Shown: piece after piece, positions 45,352-54,313 of the stretch | How positions within the stretch are numbered: position 1 is the first letter of the stretch | How the letters are laid out: each line of letters starts with the position of its first letter | Source of the DNA: CAZAEL01 sp964484135 | GTDB lineage: Bacteria > Elusimicrobiota > Elusimicrobia > FEN-1173 | Assembly (NCBI GenBank): GCA_964484135.1 | Contig: CAZAEL010000002.1 | Span: forward strand, 1 to 64,000 | Direction of reading: 5' to 3' | Length of the DNA stretch: 64,000 nucleotides | Made by a program: the position numbers and the translations under genes | Notes under the pieces: generated by a model | The model's input: only the letters and a program-made list of their open reading frames with translations | Databases searched by the model: none | Told to the model about the DNA's origin: nothing

Positions 45352-46139
45352 CCGTCAAGGCCCTGGTCCTGCGGTGCGCCGGCACCAACTGCGACGAGGA
45401 AACGGTCTGGGCTTTGAAGGAGGCCGGCGCGGAGCCGGAGCGCGTCCACGTGAACCTGTTCATGGGGGGGCGAAAGGACCTGGGGGACTACGACCTGCTG
45501 GTCATCCCCGGCGGGTTCTCCTACGGCGACGACATCGCCTCCGGCAAGGTCCTGGCCAACCAGCTCTTGTACCGGTTGCGGGAGCCCCTGGAAAAATTCG
45601 TGCTGGCGCGGAAACCCGTCATCGGCATCTGCAACGGTTTTCAAGTCCTGGTCAAATGCGGCCTCCTGCCGGGGCTGGGGGGGTGGGACCCCCGGCTCAG
45701 CGTGACCCTCACGGACAACGACTCCGGCAAGTTCGAGTGCCGGTGGACCTTCCTCAAGGTGGCCAACCGGCGCTGCCTCTTCACCCGCGGCATGCCCGAA
45801 GTGTTCCCTCTGCCCGTGGCCCACGGGGAGGGCAAGTTCGTGCCGGAGTCGGATAAGCTTTATCAGAAACTGCTCAAGAACGGCCAGGTGGTGTTCCGTT
45901 ACGTGGACCCCAAGGGCCGGTCCGGCGGGTATCCCTGGAACCCCAACGGCTCCTACCGGGACGTGGCCGGCCTCTGCAACGAGGCCGGGAACGTGCTGGG
46001 CCTCATGCCCCATCCGGAGCGGTACGCCTTCACCCACCAGCACTCCCATTGGACGCGGCTGAAGCCCCTGCCGGAGCAGGGCGTGGGCCTGCAGATTTTC
46101 AAGAACGCGGCGCGGTACGCCGCCCAGGTGAGGAACTGA
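45348..46139 (+). CDS. purQ: Phosphoribosylformylglycinamidine synthase, PurQ glutaminase subunit
   Basis: 263 residues. Supplies ammonia to PurL. LVIPGGFSYGDDIASGKVLA, GICNGFQVLVKCGLLPG (nucleophile Cys) and the C-terminal LMPHPERYAF (His, Glu of the triad) are clear. Slightly longer than Bacillus PurQ (~227) and within the range of other bacterial forms. GTG start; its stop overlaps the purF ATG by 1 nt (TGATG). Confidence 0.96.
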   Translation: MTVKALVLRCAGTNCDEETVWALKEAGAEPERVHVNLFMGGRKDLGDYDLLVIPGGFSYGDDIASGKVLANQLLYRLREPLEKFVLARKPVIGICNGFQVLVKCGLLPGLGGWDPRLSVTLTDNDSGKFECRWTFLKVANRRCLFTRGMPEVFPLPVAHGEGKFVPESDKLYQKLLKNGQVVFRYVDPKGRSGGYPWNPNGSYRDVAGLCNEAGNVLGLMPHPERYAFTHQHSHWTRLKPLPEQGVGLQIFKNAARYAAQVRN

Positions 46140-47593
46140 TGACCCAAGGTCTTGCCGAATCTCCCGTGACGATCTCCGGCCCCCGGGGCCTGTACCTCCA
46201 GAACAAGCCGCCGTCGGATTCCCTGCGCGAGGACTGCGGGGTGTTCGGCATCTACAACCACGCGGAAGCGGCCCGGATGGCCTATTTGGGGCTTCACCAG
46301 CTCCAGCACCGGGGCCAGGAGTCCGCGGGGATCGTGACCACCGACGGAAGGCGTTTCTATTCCCACGTCAGCATGGGCCTGGTGGCGGACGTGTTCCGGC
46401 GGCGGACCCTGGACAACCTCAAGGGCCGCACGGCCATCGGCCACGTGCGGTACGGCACGGCCGGCGTGTCGTCCCTGGCCAACGCCCAGCCCCTGGTGGT
46501 CACGGCCGCCCGGGGGCCCCTGGCCCTGGCGCACAACGGCAACCTCACCAACGCCCACCTGCTCCGCCGCCAGCTGGAAAGGCAGGGCTCCATCTTCCAG
46601 ACGTCCGCGGACAGCGAGGTGGTCCTGCACCTCATCGCCAAGTCCGCGGCGCGGGACATGGTGTCCGCCTTCCAGGACGCCTTCAGCCAGGTGTACGGCG
46701 CCTATTCCATCCTTTTGCTCACGCCGGAGACGATGTACGCGGTGCGGGACCCTTGGGGCGTGCGGCCCCTGCACATCGGCAAGCTCAACGGGTCCTACGT
46801 GGTGGCCTCGGAGACCTGCGCTTTCGACATCGTGGGGGCGAAGCTGGTGCGGGAGGTGAAACCGGGGGAGATCGCGGCCATCGATGGACGCGGCGTCCGC
46901 ACCGTGGCCAACCTGGGCTCCTCCCCCAAGAAGGCCCACTGCGTGTTCGAGTTCGTGTACTTTTCCCGGCCCGACAGCCAGATCTTCGGCCAGAGCGTGT
47001 ACCAGGTGCGCCGGGCCCTGGGAAAACAGCTGGCGCGGGAGTCGCCGGCCAGGGCGGACATGGTGGTCGCGGTGCCGGACTCCGCCACCTGCGCGGCCGT
47101 GGGGTTTTCCGAGCAGTCCGGCATCCCCCTGGAGGTGGGGCTCATCCGCAGCCACTACGTGGGCCGCACCTTCATCGAACCCAGGCAGTCCATCCGGGAC
47201 TTCGGCGCCCGCATGAAGCTGAGCGTGGTGCCCGAGGCGGTGCGGGGGAAACGGATCGTGCTCGTGGACGATTCCATCGTGCGCGGCACCACCAGCCGCA
47301 AGCTGGTGCGCATGATCCGCCGGGCCGGCGCCCGGGAGATCCACATGCGCATCTCCTCCCCGCCCATCCTGGGCCCCTGCTTCTACGGCATCGACACGCC
47401 GGAGCGCAAGGAGCTCATCGGCGCCCGGCTTTCGGTGGACAAGATCCGCGATTATCTGAAGGCCGACAGCCTCAAGTATTTAAGTCTGGAAGGCATGCTC
47501 AAGGCCGCGGGCAAGGACCCGGCGGACTTCTGTACCGCCTGCTTCACGGACAAATACCCCATCCCCGTCCGCTTCAACGGCGGCGCGAAATGA
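46139..47593 (+). CDS. purF: Amidophosphoribosyltransferase
   Basis: 484 residues. First committed step of purine synthesis (PRPP + glutamine to phosphoribosylamine). A ~32-residue propeptide ends before Cys33 of CGVFGIYNH, the N-terminal nucleophile. GHVRYGTAG, HNGNLTN, VPDSATCAAVGFSEQSGIP and the PRPP loop VLVDDSIVRGTTS are present. The C-terminal end DFCTACFTDKYPI is typical of the Bacillus-type enzyme with a [4Fe-4S] cluster. Its stop codon begins the first hairpin element. Confidence 0.97.
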   Translation: MTQGLAESPVTISGPRGLYLQNKPPSDSLREDCGVFGIYNHAEAARMAYLGLHQLQHRGQESAGIVTTDGRRFYSHVSMGLVADVFRRRTLDNLKGRTAIGHVRYGTAGVSSLANAQPLVVTAARGPLALAHNGNLTNAHLLRRQLERQGSIFQTSADSEVVLHLIAKSAARDMVSAFQDAFSQVYGAYSILLLTPETMYAVRDPWGVRPLHIGKLNGSYVVASETCAFDIVGAKLVREVKPGEIAAIDGRGVRTVANLGSSPKKAHCVFEFVYFSRPDSQIFGQSVYQVRRALGKQLARESPARADMVVAVPDSATCAAVGFSEQSGIPLEVGLIRSHYVGRTFIEPRQSIRDFGARMKLSVVPEAVRGKRIVLVDDSIVRGTTSRKLVRMIRRAGAREIHMRISSPPILGPCFYGIDTPERKELIGARLSVDKIRDYLKADSLKYLSLEGMLKAAGKDPADFCTACFTDKYPIPVRFNGGAK

Positions 47594-47653
47594 TCCCACC
47601 ACCTGCCTCGGAACCACTGGTTCCGCCTTTGGCGGAAAGGCAGGTGGTGGGAT
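47591..47653 (+). repeat. Bistable hairpin element, copy 1 (purF stop to purD start)
   Basis: Outer stem ATCCCACCACCTGCC (47593-47607) / GGCAGGTGGTGGGAT (47639-47653), 15 perfect bp. Inside are two hairpins that share TTCC: GGAACC/GGTTCC (47610-47624) or TTCCGCC/GGCGGAA (47621-47637). The element begins in the purF TGA and ends inside the purD ATG; the only ribosome-site-like sequence, AGGTGG, is in the 3' arm and would be hidden by the stem. Confidence 0.75.
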
Positions 47654-48956
47654 GAACGTCCTGGTCATTGGTTCCGGAGGCCGCGAGCACGCCCTGACCT
47701 GGGCGCTGAAAAGGAGCCCGTCGGTGAAGGGCCTCTGGTGCGCGCCGGGCAACCCGGGCATGGCGTCCCTGGCCCAATGCGTTCCCTTGGACCCGGCGCG
47801 GCACGAGGACGTGCTGGCCTTCGCCCGGGAGAAAGAAATCGGCCTGGCCGTGATCGGGCCGGAGGCGCCCCTGGTGGACGGCCTGTCGGACGCGCTGCGG
47901 CGGGCCGGCGTCCGCGTGTTCGGCCCGGACCGGGCCGCGGCGCGGCTGGAGGGCAGCAAGATCTTCGCCAAGAAGTTCATGAAAACGCACCGCATCCCCA
48001 CCGCGGACTTCGCCGGCTTTTCGCGGGCCGGGGAGGCCGCGGACTTCGTGAAGTCCGCACGCTGGCCGTCCTCCTGGCGGGTGGTGAAGGCGGACGGGTT
48101 GGCCGCGGGCAAGGGCGTCATGGTCTGCCCGGACCGGGACGCGGTCCTGGAGGCGCTGGACGCGGTCCTGGGGAAAAAGGCCTTCGGCTCGGCGGGCAAC
48201 GAGGCCGTGCTGGAGGAAACCCTGGAGGGGGAGGAGCTGAGCGTCATGGCGCTCTGCGACGGCCGGACCCTCCTGCCGCTCGTCCCGTCCCAGGACCACA
48301 AGCGGGTCTTCGACGACGACAAGGGGCCCAACACCGGCGGCATGGGCGCGTACGCGCCGGTCCCCCAGGTGTCCGGCGCCCTCTGGGAACGGATCGAACG
48401 GGAGGTTTTTTCACCCTTCCTCCAGGGGCTGGCCGCGGAGAAGCTGGACTATGCCGGCGTCATCTATTTCGGCCTCATGCTGACGCGGGAAGGCCCCAAG
48501 GTCCTGGAGTTCAACGTGCGGTTCGGCGACCCCGAGACCCAGGTGGTGGTGCCGCTCATCGAGAACGATTGGGCGGAGCTGATGGCCGCCGCGGCGGAGA
48601 AACGCCTGGACCGCGTTTCCCTGAAAAAAAGCCGGGGCGCGGCCCTCTGCGTGGTCCTGGCCTCCGGCGGGTACCCGGGGGCCTTTGAAAAAGGCAAGGC
48701 CATCGAAGGCCTGGAGTCCCTGGCCGGACAAAAGGACGTCCTGGTGTTCCACGCCGGGACCGCTCGCCCGGACCCCGCTGGCCCGGTCCGGACCGCGGGC
48801 GGTCGGGTGCTGGCCGTCACCGCTTTGGCGGCGGACCTGGAGGCGGCCCGCCGCCGGGTCTATGAGGCGGTGGGGAACATCCGTTTCGAAGGGGCCCATC
48901 ACCGCCGGGACATCGGCGCCCGGGCCCTTGGACGCGCCGGCACCGCGGCCCGCTGA
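47652..48956 (+). CDS. purD: Phosphoribosylamine-glycine ligase (GAR synthetase)
   Basis: 434 residues, ATP-grasp enzyme for the second purine step. VLVIGSGGREHALTWALKRS at the N-terminus, VIGPEAPLVDGLSDALR, VVKADGLAAGKGVMVC, DDDKGPNTGGMGAYAPVP and EFNVRFGDPETQVVVPLI are diagnostic. The ATG is embedded at the end of hairpin element copy 1. After the stop there is a T7 run (48960-48966), but no clear stem. Confidence 0.97.
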   Translation: MNVLVIGSGGREHALTWALKRSPSVKGLWCAPGNPGMASLAQCVPLDPARHEDVLAFAREKEIGLAVIGPEAPLVDGLSDALRRAGVRVFGPDRAAARLEGSKIFAKKFMKTHRIPTADFAGFSRAGEAADFVKSARWPSSWRVVKADGLAAGKGVMVCPDRDAVLEALDAVLGKKAFGSAGNEAVLEETLEGEELSVMALCDGRTLLPLVPSQDHKRVFDDDKGPNTGGMGAYAPVPQVSGALWERIEREVFSPFLQGLAAEKLDYAGVIYFGLMLTREGPKVLEFNVRFGDPETQVVVPLIENDWAELMAAAAEKRLDRVSLKKSRGAALCVVLASGGYPGAFEKGKAIEGLESLAGQKDVLVFHAGTARPDPAGPVRTAGGRVLAVTALAADLEAARRRVYEAVGNIRFEGAHHRRDIGARALGRAGTAAR

Positions 48957-49000
48957 CCGTTTTTTTCCCGCCCAAGCCGTTCCGTTCCCGCTCCAAATTT

Positions 49001-49056
49001 GGTTTAATAGGGAGACTCCTCAACCTTAACTGAGAGGTTCTGAAAGAAAAACCTCC
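49001..49056 (+). promoter_or_regulatory. pyrR leader with a PyrR-binding-loop-like hairpin
   Basis: TTTAAT at 49003-49008 is a -10-like box. The leader RNA can form AACCT (49022-49026) / AGGTT (49035-49039) with loop TAACTGAG, containing GAGAGGUU, similar to the conserved GNGAGGYU of PyrR-binding loops; the UCC part of that consensus is not matched. The same AGAGGTT can instead pair with AACCTCC (49050-49056) directly before the GTG, so two exclusive folds exist. It would let PyrR regulate pyrR-pyrB-pyrC in response to UMP. Confidence 0.45.
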
Positions 49057-49617
49057 GTGACCCCTCCCAAGAAGAAGATCCTCACCCAAACGCAGGTCCG
49101 TTCCGCCATTGAAAAGCTGTCCAAGGGAATTTTCAAGAGGGCGACCGAGCCCAAGGACCAATGGGTGTTGGTGGGCATCCAGCGCCGCGGCGTGCCCCTG
49201 GCCAAGCGCCTGGGGGAGCTCCTGCGGGACCTGGGCGCGCCCGCCCTGCCCGTGGGCACCATGGACATCACCTTCTACCGGGACGACGTGGACGAAGTCT
49301 CCGTCCAGCCCGTGGTCCACGACACCGACATTTCCTTCGACCTGACCGACAAGGTGGTGTTCCTGGTGGACGACGTCCTGTACACCGGGCGCACCATCCG
49401 CTGCGCCCTGGACTCCCTCATGGATTTCGGCCGGCCCAAAAAGGTGTACCTGGTGGTGCTGGTGGACCGGGGCCACCGGGAGCTGCCCATCCAGGCGGAC
49501 TTCGCGGGCGAGACCGTCACCACCCGCGCCCAGGAGCGCGTGGAGGTGCACTTGGAGGAGGTGGACGGCGAGGACGCGGTGTGGGTCGCGTCGGCCCGCA
49601 AGGAGGCGGTGGGATGA
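49057..49617 (+). CDS. pyrR: PyrR bifunctional pyrimidine operon regulator / uracil phosphoribosyltransferase
   Basis: 186 residues. RNA-binding attenuation protein with UPRT activity. LVGIQRRGVPLAKRL, GTMDITFYRDDV and the PRPP loop VFLVDDVLYTGRTIRCALD are typical; LVVLVDRGHRELPI is the usual end of the core. GTG start with no clear ribosome site. It heads pyrR-pyrB-pyrC-pyrD and has a candidate PyrR target in its leader. The stop codon starts hairpin element copy 2. Confidence 0.95.
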   Translation: MTPPKKKILTQTQVRSAIEKLSKGIFKRATEPKDQWVLVGIQRRGVPLAKRLGELLRDLGAPALPVGTMDITFYRDDVDEVSVQPVVHDTDISFDLTDKVVFLVDDVLYTGRTIRCALDSLMDFGRPKKVYLVVLVDRGHRELPIQADFAGETVTTRAQERVEVHLEEVDGEDAVWVASARKEAVG

Positions 49618-49677
49618 TCCCATCACCTGCTTCGGAACCGCTGGTTCCGCCTTCGGCGGAAAAACAGGTGATGAGAT
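49615..49677 (+). repeat. Bistable hairpin element, copy 2 (pyrR stop to pyrB start)
   Basis: Outer stem ATCCCATCACCTG (49617-49629) / CAGGTGATGAGAT (49665-49677), 12 of 13 bp paired. Inner exclusive hairpins GGAACC/GGTTCC (49634-49648) and TTCCGCC/GGCGGAA (49645-49661). It begins in the pyrR TGA and ends in the pyrB ATG. Relative to copy 1 both sides of the outer stem changed together (CCACC/GGTGG to CATCACC/GGTGATG), which is covariation. Confidence 0.75.
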
Positions 49678-50665
49678 GAAGGACCTGCTGGGCCTGGAAT
49701 CCCTGTCCCGCCGCCAGATCGAGACCATCCTCGACATGGCGCGGCCCATGAAGTCCCTGTTCACCCGCTCCATCAAAAAGGTCCCGGCCCTGCGCGGCAA
49801 GACCGTGGCCCTGGTTTTCTTCGAGGCCTCCACCCGCACCCGCAGCTCCTTCGAACTGGCGGCCAAGCGCCTCTCCGCCGACACCCTCAACATCGCCATG
49901 GCCACCAGCTCCGTCACCAAGGGCGAGTCCCTGATTGACACCGTCAAGACCCTGGAAGCCATGAAGGTGGATTTCCTGGTCCTGCGGCATTCCGCCTCCG
50001 GCTCCGCGGACCTGGTGGCCAAGGCCGTGAAAGCCCGGGTCATCAACGCCGGGGACGGCACCCACGAGCACCCCACGCAGGGCCTCCTCGACATGTTCAC
50101 CATCCTGGAAAAGAAAAAACGGATCGAAGGACTGCACGTGGTGATCCTGGGGGACATCCTCCACTCTCGGGTGGCGCGTTCCAACCTCTGGGGCCTCACG
50201 AAATTGGGCGCCCGCGTCACCCTTTGCGGCCCGGCCACCCTCATCCCGCCGGGCCTGCGGGAAACGTTCGGGTCCAACGTGCGCGTGTCCTACCGCCTGG
50301 AGGAGGCGCTGGAGGGGGCGGACATCATCAACGTGCTCCGGCTCCAGCGGGAGCGGCAGGAGGGCCACTTCTTCCCGAGCCTGCGGGAATACACGGAGTT
50401 CTACGGCCTCAACGCCGACCGCCTGCGCCTGGCCAAGCCGGATTGCCTGGTCCTGCACCCCGGCCCCATGAACCGGGGGATCGAGATTTCCTCCGAAGTG
50501 GCGGACGGCCCCCGCTCCATGATCCTGGAGCAGGTCACCAACGGCATCGCGGTCCGCATGGCGGTGCTGTACCTCTTCTCCGGCCCCGCCGGGTTCGCGG
50601 CGGAAAGGCCGGACGCCAAGCGGGGCCGCCGGGCCGCGGAAGCCTCTTTGAAGGAGTTGTCGTGA
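49676..50665 (+). CDS. pyrB: Aspartate carbamoyltransferase catalytic subunit
   Basis: 329 residues. Condenses carbamoyl phosphate with aspartate. FFEASTRTRSSFELAAKRL (carbamoyl-phosphate site), GDGTHEHPTQGLLDMF and VLHPGPMNRGIEI are signature blocks. No pyrI is present, as is usual where PyrR regulates. The ATG overlaps the 3' arm of hairpin element 2; the stop overlaps the pyrC GTG (GTGA). Confidence 0.97.
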   Translation: MKDLLGLESLSRRQIETILDMARPMKSLFTRSIKKVPALRGKTVALVFFEASTRTRSSFELAAKRLSADTLNIAMATSSVTKGESLIDTVKTLEAMKVDFLVLRHSASGSADLVAKAVKARVINAGDGTHEHPTQGLLDMFTILEKKKRIEGLHVVILGDILHSRVARSNLWGLTKLGARVTLCGPATLIPPGLRETFGSNVRVSYRLEEALEGADIINVLRLQRERQEGHFFPSLREYTEFYGLNADRLRLAKPDCLVLHPGPMNRGIEISSEVADGPRSMILEQVTNGIAVRMAVLYLFSGPAGFAAERPDAKRGRRAAEASLKELS

Positions 50666-51990
50666 GCCTCCCCTCCAAAAAAACCGAGACCAAGAAGGCG
50701 GACGTGCTCCTCATCCGGGGCGGCCGCGTGGTGGACCCGGCCAACAACCGGGACGGGGAGATGGACGTCCTGGTGGAGGGGGAAAAGATCGCGCGCGTCG
50801 GACGCGGCGTGAACGCGCCCGCCGGGGCCCTGGTGCTGGAGGCCAAGGGGCTCATCGTGGCGCCGGGCCTGGTGGACATGCACGTGCATTTGCGGGAGCC
50901 GGGCCACGAAGACGCGGAGACCATCGAGTCCGGCACGCGGGCCGCGGCCGCGGGCGGCGTCACCAGCGTGGCGGCCATGCCCAACACCGACCCGCCCATG
51001 GACAACGTGTCCGGCATCCGATTCGTGCTGCGCCGGGCCGCGGAGCAGGGCAGCGTCCGGGTCTGGCCCATCGGCACCGTCACCCGCGGCCGGGCCGGGG
51101 AATCCCTGTCCGAGATCGGCGCCATGGCCCGGGCGGGCTGCGTGGCCATCACGGACGACGGCGCCTGCGTCTCCAGCAGCCGGCTCCTCCGCCTGGCCCT
51201 GGAATACGCCAAGGTGTTCGACCTGCCCGTGATCGAGCACGCGGAGGACAAGTCCCTCATGGCCGACGGGGTCATGAACGAAAGCCCCCTGGCCACCCGG
51301 CTGGGGTACAAGGGCATCCCTCGGCAGGCGGAGTCCATCGCCGTGGCGCGGGACATCGCCCTGGCGGAGCTCACCGGCGCCCGGCTCCACCTGGCCCACG
51401 TGTCCACGCGGGAATCCGTGGCCCTGGTGCGGGAGGCCAAGAAGCGCGGGACCCGGGTCACGGCCGAGGTCACGCCGCACCATTTCACCCTGACGGAGGA
51501 CGCGGTGACCCAGTACGGCGCCAACGCCAAGATGAACCCGCCGCTCCGCACCGCGGAGGACCGGGAGGCCCTCCTGGCGGGGTTGGCGGACGGGACCATC
51601 GACGTCATCGCCACGGACCACGCGCCGCACACCCGCGCGGCCAAGGAACAGGAATTTTCCGCCGCGCCCTTCGGCGTCATCGGCCTGGAGACCCTGCTTC
51701 CGCTCGCCATCACCCAGCTGATCGAGAAGGGGTTGCTTTCCTGGCCGGAGGCGGTCAAACGCCTGTCCCTCCACCCGGCCAGAATCCTGGGGCTCCCCGT
51801 GGGGCACCTCAGCGAAGGCGCGCCCGCGGACGTGGTGCTCATCGATCCCCGCGAGGAACGGAAGCTCACCTCTTTCAGCAGCAAGAGCCAAAACTCCCCG
51901 TTCCTGGGTTGGACCCTCCGCGGGTTTCCGCAGGCGGTCCTGGTGGGCGGCAAGGTGGTCCTCCGGCGGGACGTCCTCAGGACGGTGTAA
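50662..51990 (+). CDS. pyrC: Dihydroorotase, class I
   Basis: 442 residues. Cyclises carbamoyl aspartate. LVDMHVHLREPGHEDAETI (HxH metal ligands), AAMPNTDPPMDNVSG, VIEHAEDKSLM, LAHVSTRESV and VIATDHAPHTRAAKEQEF give the zinc site and substrate loop. GTG start coupled to pyrB; first ~12 residues (SLPSKKTETKKA) are a basic lead before the domain. pyrD follows with at most a 2-nt gap. Confidence 0.96.
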   Translation: MSLPSKKTETKKADVLLIRGGRVVDPANNRDGEMDVLVEGEKIARVGRGVNAPAGALVLEAKGLIVAPGLVDMHVHLREPGHEDAETIESGTRAAAAGGVTSVAAMPNTDPPMDNVSGIRFVLRRAAEQGSVRVWPIGTVTRGRAGESLSEIGAMARAGCVAITDDGACVSSSRLLRLALEYAKVFDLPVIEHAEDKSLMADGVMNESPLATRLGYKGIPRQAESIAVARDIALAELTGARLHLAHVSTRESVALVREAKKRGTRVTAEVTPHHFTLTEDAVTQYGANAKMNPPLRTAEDREALLAGLADGTIDVIATDHAPHTRAAKEQEFSAAPFGVIGLETLLPLAITQLIEKGLLSWPEAVKRLSLHPARILGLPVGHLSEGAPADVVLIDPREERKLTSFSSKSQNSPFLGWTLRGFPQAVLVGGKVVLRRDVLRTV

Positions 51991-51992
51991 CC

Positions 51993-53081
51993 ATTATCTA
52001 CCGGCGGTGGGTCCGCCCCCTTCTTTTTTCGCTGCCCCCTGAAACCGCGCACCACTGGGCCGTCAACCTCCTCAAGCTCTGTTCGCCCTTTCCCCTGTCC
52101 CTGTGCAGGCCCCTTTTCCGGGTGGAGGACCCCGCCCTGCGCGTCACTCTCGGCGACGGGCCGGATCGGTTGACGTTCCCCAACCCCGTCGGGCTCGCGG
52201 CCGGTTTCGACAAGAACGCCGAGGCCCTTCCGGGGTTTGAGGCCCTGGGCTTCGGGTTCTTGGAGGGGGGGACGCTCACGCCCCGGCCCCAGCCCGGCAA
52301 TCCCCGGCCCCGCGTCTTCCGTTTTCCGGAGCAGGAGGCCCTGGTCAACCGGATGGGCTTCAACAACGACGGGGCGGCCCGGGCCGCGGAACGGTTTTCC
52401 CGAGGACTCAAACTGGGCGTGCCCATCGGCTTCAACATCGGCAAGAACAAGGACACGCCCCTGGAGGACGCGGCCCGGGATTACCTGGCCTGCCACGGGG
52501 CCCTGTTCGACCGGGCGGACTTCTTCGTGGTGAACGTCAGCTCGCCCAACACGCCGGGGCTGCGGGCGCTCCAGTCGCCGGCCCATCTGGAGCCCCTGCT
52601 CAAGGCGCTTCGGGAACAGAACGAACGGCTGGCGCGCGAAAGGGGCGGAAAGAAACCCCTCCTCTTCGTGAAAATTTCGCCGGACGAGGAGCCGGAGGAG
52701 GCCATCGTGGAGGCGGCGGCGCGGGCGGGGCTGGCCGGCGTCGTGGCCACCAACACCACCCGCTCCCGGGAAGGCCTGCCGCCCTCGGCGCCGGCGGAGG
52801 GGGGCTTGAGCGGCCGTCCCCTGCGGTCCCGGTCCACGGAAACGGTGCGGCGGCTTTTCCGCGCGGCCAAGGGACGGCTCGCCGTCGTCGGTGTGGGCGG
52901 GATTTTCTCCGCCGAAGACGCGTACGAAAAGATCCTGGCCGGCGCCTCCCTGGTGGAGGTGTACACGGGGTTCATCTATGAGGGGCCCGGCCTGGCGCGG
53001 CGCATCAACCGGGGGCTCCTGAGCCTCCTGAAGCGGGACGGTTTCGCGTCCGTGCGGGAAGCGGTGGGCAAAGGTGTTTAG
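51993..53081 (+). CDS. pyrD: Dihydroorotate dehydrogenase, class 2 (quinone-dependent)
   Basis: About 362 residues. Oxidises dihydroorotate at the membrane with FMN and quinone. The N-terminal helix region IIYRRWVRPLLFSLPPETAHHW fits class 2; FPNPVGLAAGFDKNAEAL, EALVNRMGFNNDGAA, VVNVSSPNTPGLRALQ and LAVVGVGGIFSAEDAYEKI are family blocks. Start problem: no ATG, GTG or TTG lies near the domain start. An ATT (51993) or ATC (51996) codon falls where the family Met is, 2-5 nt after the pyrC stop; the only standard alternative is a TTG at 51909 deep inside pyrC. Confidence 0.9.
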   Translation: MIYRRWVRPLLFSLPPETAHHWAVNLLKLCSPFPLSLCRPLFRVEDPALRVTLGDGPDRLTFPNPVGLAAGFDKNAEALPGFEALGFGFLEGGTLTPRPQPGNPRPRVFRFPEQEALVNRMGFNNDGAARAAERFSRGLKLGVPIGFNIGKNKDTPLEDAARDYLACHGALFDRADFFVVNVSSPNTPGLRALQSPAHLEPLLKALREQNERLARERGGKKPLLFVKISPDEEPEEAIVEAAARAGLAGVVATNTTRSREGLPPSAPAEGGLSGRPLRSRSTETVRRLFRAAKGRLAVVGVGGIFSAEDAYEKILAGASLVEVYTGFIYEGPGLARRINRGLLSLLKRDGFASVREAVGKGV

Positions 53082-53111
53082 AATTCATCCGGAAACCTTA
53101 CTCGGCGGCGA

Positions 53112-53211
53112 AAATTCGGATTTTGTGCCGAGCCGAAGCGGGCTGAGGCGAGCATACCCTCTGCGGTATGTAAGCCGAGGACCGCAAAGGCGCAGGCCAA
53201 AAGCCGAATTT
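53112..53211. repeat. Large nested inverted repeat between pyrD and the SGNH gene
   Basis: Outer arms AAATTCGGATTTTG (53112-53125) and CAAAAGCCGAATTT (53198-53211), 13 of 14 bp; central hairpin CATACC/GGTATG (53153-53170). The parts between are G/C-rich with further partial complementarity. A terminator role or an extragenic palindromic repeat are both possible. Confidence 0.55.
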
Positions 53212-53234
53212 GCAGCCCGAAAGGAGGTTTTCGG

Positions 53235-54308
53235 ATGAGTTCTAGCCAATCGGCGCGGTTCGGGCGGGCATGGCGGCGGGTTTTCTTCCTGCTGGGTTCT
53301 CTTGTCGCGGCCCTCTTTCTGGTGGAGGCCTGTTGCCGGATCACCAAGGCCGATATGAAGGCCCTCTGGCCGATTCTTTACAAGGAATTGTGGTCCCGAC
53401 AGGGCGAAACGAGCTTGGCCAGGCCGTCTTCCCATCCGCGCCGTATTTATGAGCTGGTTCCCAACACGGATATCCGCCGCGGCAATTGCCTGCACCCCGA
53501 TGAGACGAAGTATGCGTCGGTCCGCTTCCGGATCAACGGCCTGGGGTTCCGGGGGGAAGAGCGGGCCGCTGAAAAGCCCCGAGGGGTTTACCGGATCGTG
53601 GTCTTCGGGGGGTCCAACACCTTTGGCACGTCGGTGAGCGACGAAGACGCCTATCCCGCCCTCCTGGAGGCCGCGCTGAACAAAAAGCGCCCGGGACGGT
53701 TCCAGGTGTGGAACGCGGGGTTGCCGGCGTACATGATGTCTCAAAACGCGGCCTATGCCAGGGAGGTCGTCTCCTTGTACGATCCCGATCTCTTGATCTT
53801 TCAGGACACCAACCGGGGACGCAGGGCGTTCCTCGGCGACGACGCCGACTTCGGTCGGCATTTTGAGGGGAACAACGAGTTGTTTCTGGAGAACCTGCCC
53901 TTCGCCCCCTTTTACGACACGCCCTTTGAATCATTGCACAAGCGGCTCGTGGGCTGGAGCGCATCGTATCGCCTGGCCGTCGCGTGCCTCAACAAACTCA
54001 CGGTTCGTTTCATCCTGCGGCACACCGGCCGCCCCATGATCCAGGAGTCTCTGTGGGCCAGATACGGCGATGACATCAGTCGGCGGGATTTGCGCGCGTT
54101 CGTCCGCGATTTCCCCCGCTTGAAAACGGTCATGTTCTACCTTGACGGTCCTGAGCCGGGATATGACTTCTTGCCGCACATTTCCCTTCGGGACGCTCTG
54201 GCGGACAAGCCCCCCGCTTTTCACGACATTCATCCGCCTTCTTACGTCTATGGGTTTTATGCCGACGTGCTTGTCGAAAAATTGACGGAAATGGGGATGC
54301 TGGGTTAA
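53235..54308 (+). CDS. Membrane-anchored SGNH/GDSL-type hydrolase
   Basis: 357 residues. An N-terminal hydrophobic segment (VFFLLGSLVAALFLVEACC) anchors or exports it. Block I VVFGGSNTFG holds the candidate catalytic Ser127; block V HDIHPPSYVYG holds Asp331 and His333; this is the SGNH esterase pattern. Substrate unknown; acyl groups on sugars or lipids are typical. AAGGAGG is ideally placed before the ATG. It sits between pyrD and pyrF with no obvious link to pyrimidines. Confidence 0.78.
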   Translation: MSSSQSARFGRAWRRVFFLLGSLVAALFLVEACCRITKADMKALWPILYKELWSRQGETSLARPSSHPRRIYELVPNTDIRRGNCLHPDETKYASVRFRINGLGFRGEERAAEKPRGVYRIVVFGGSNTFGTSVSDEDAYPALLEAALNKKRPGRFQVWNAGLPAYMMSQNAAYAREVVSLYDPDLLIFQDTNRGRRAFLGDDADFGRHFEGNNELFLENLPFAPFYDTPFESLHKRLVGWSASYRLAVACLNKLTVRFILRHTGRPMIQESLWARYGDDISRRDLRAFVRDFPRLKTVMFYLDGPEPGYDFLPHISLRDALADKPPAFHDIHPPSYVYGFYADVLVEKLTEMGMLG

Positions 54309-54313
54309 GACGC

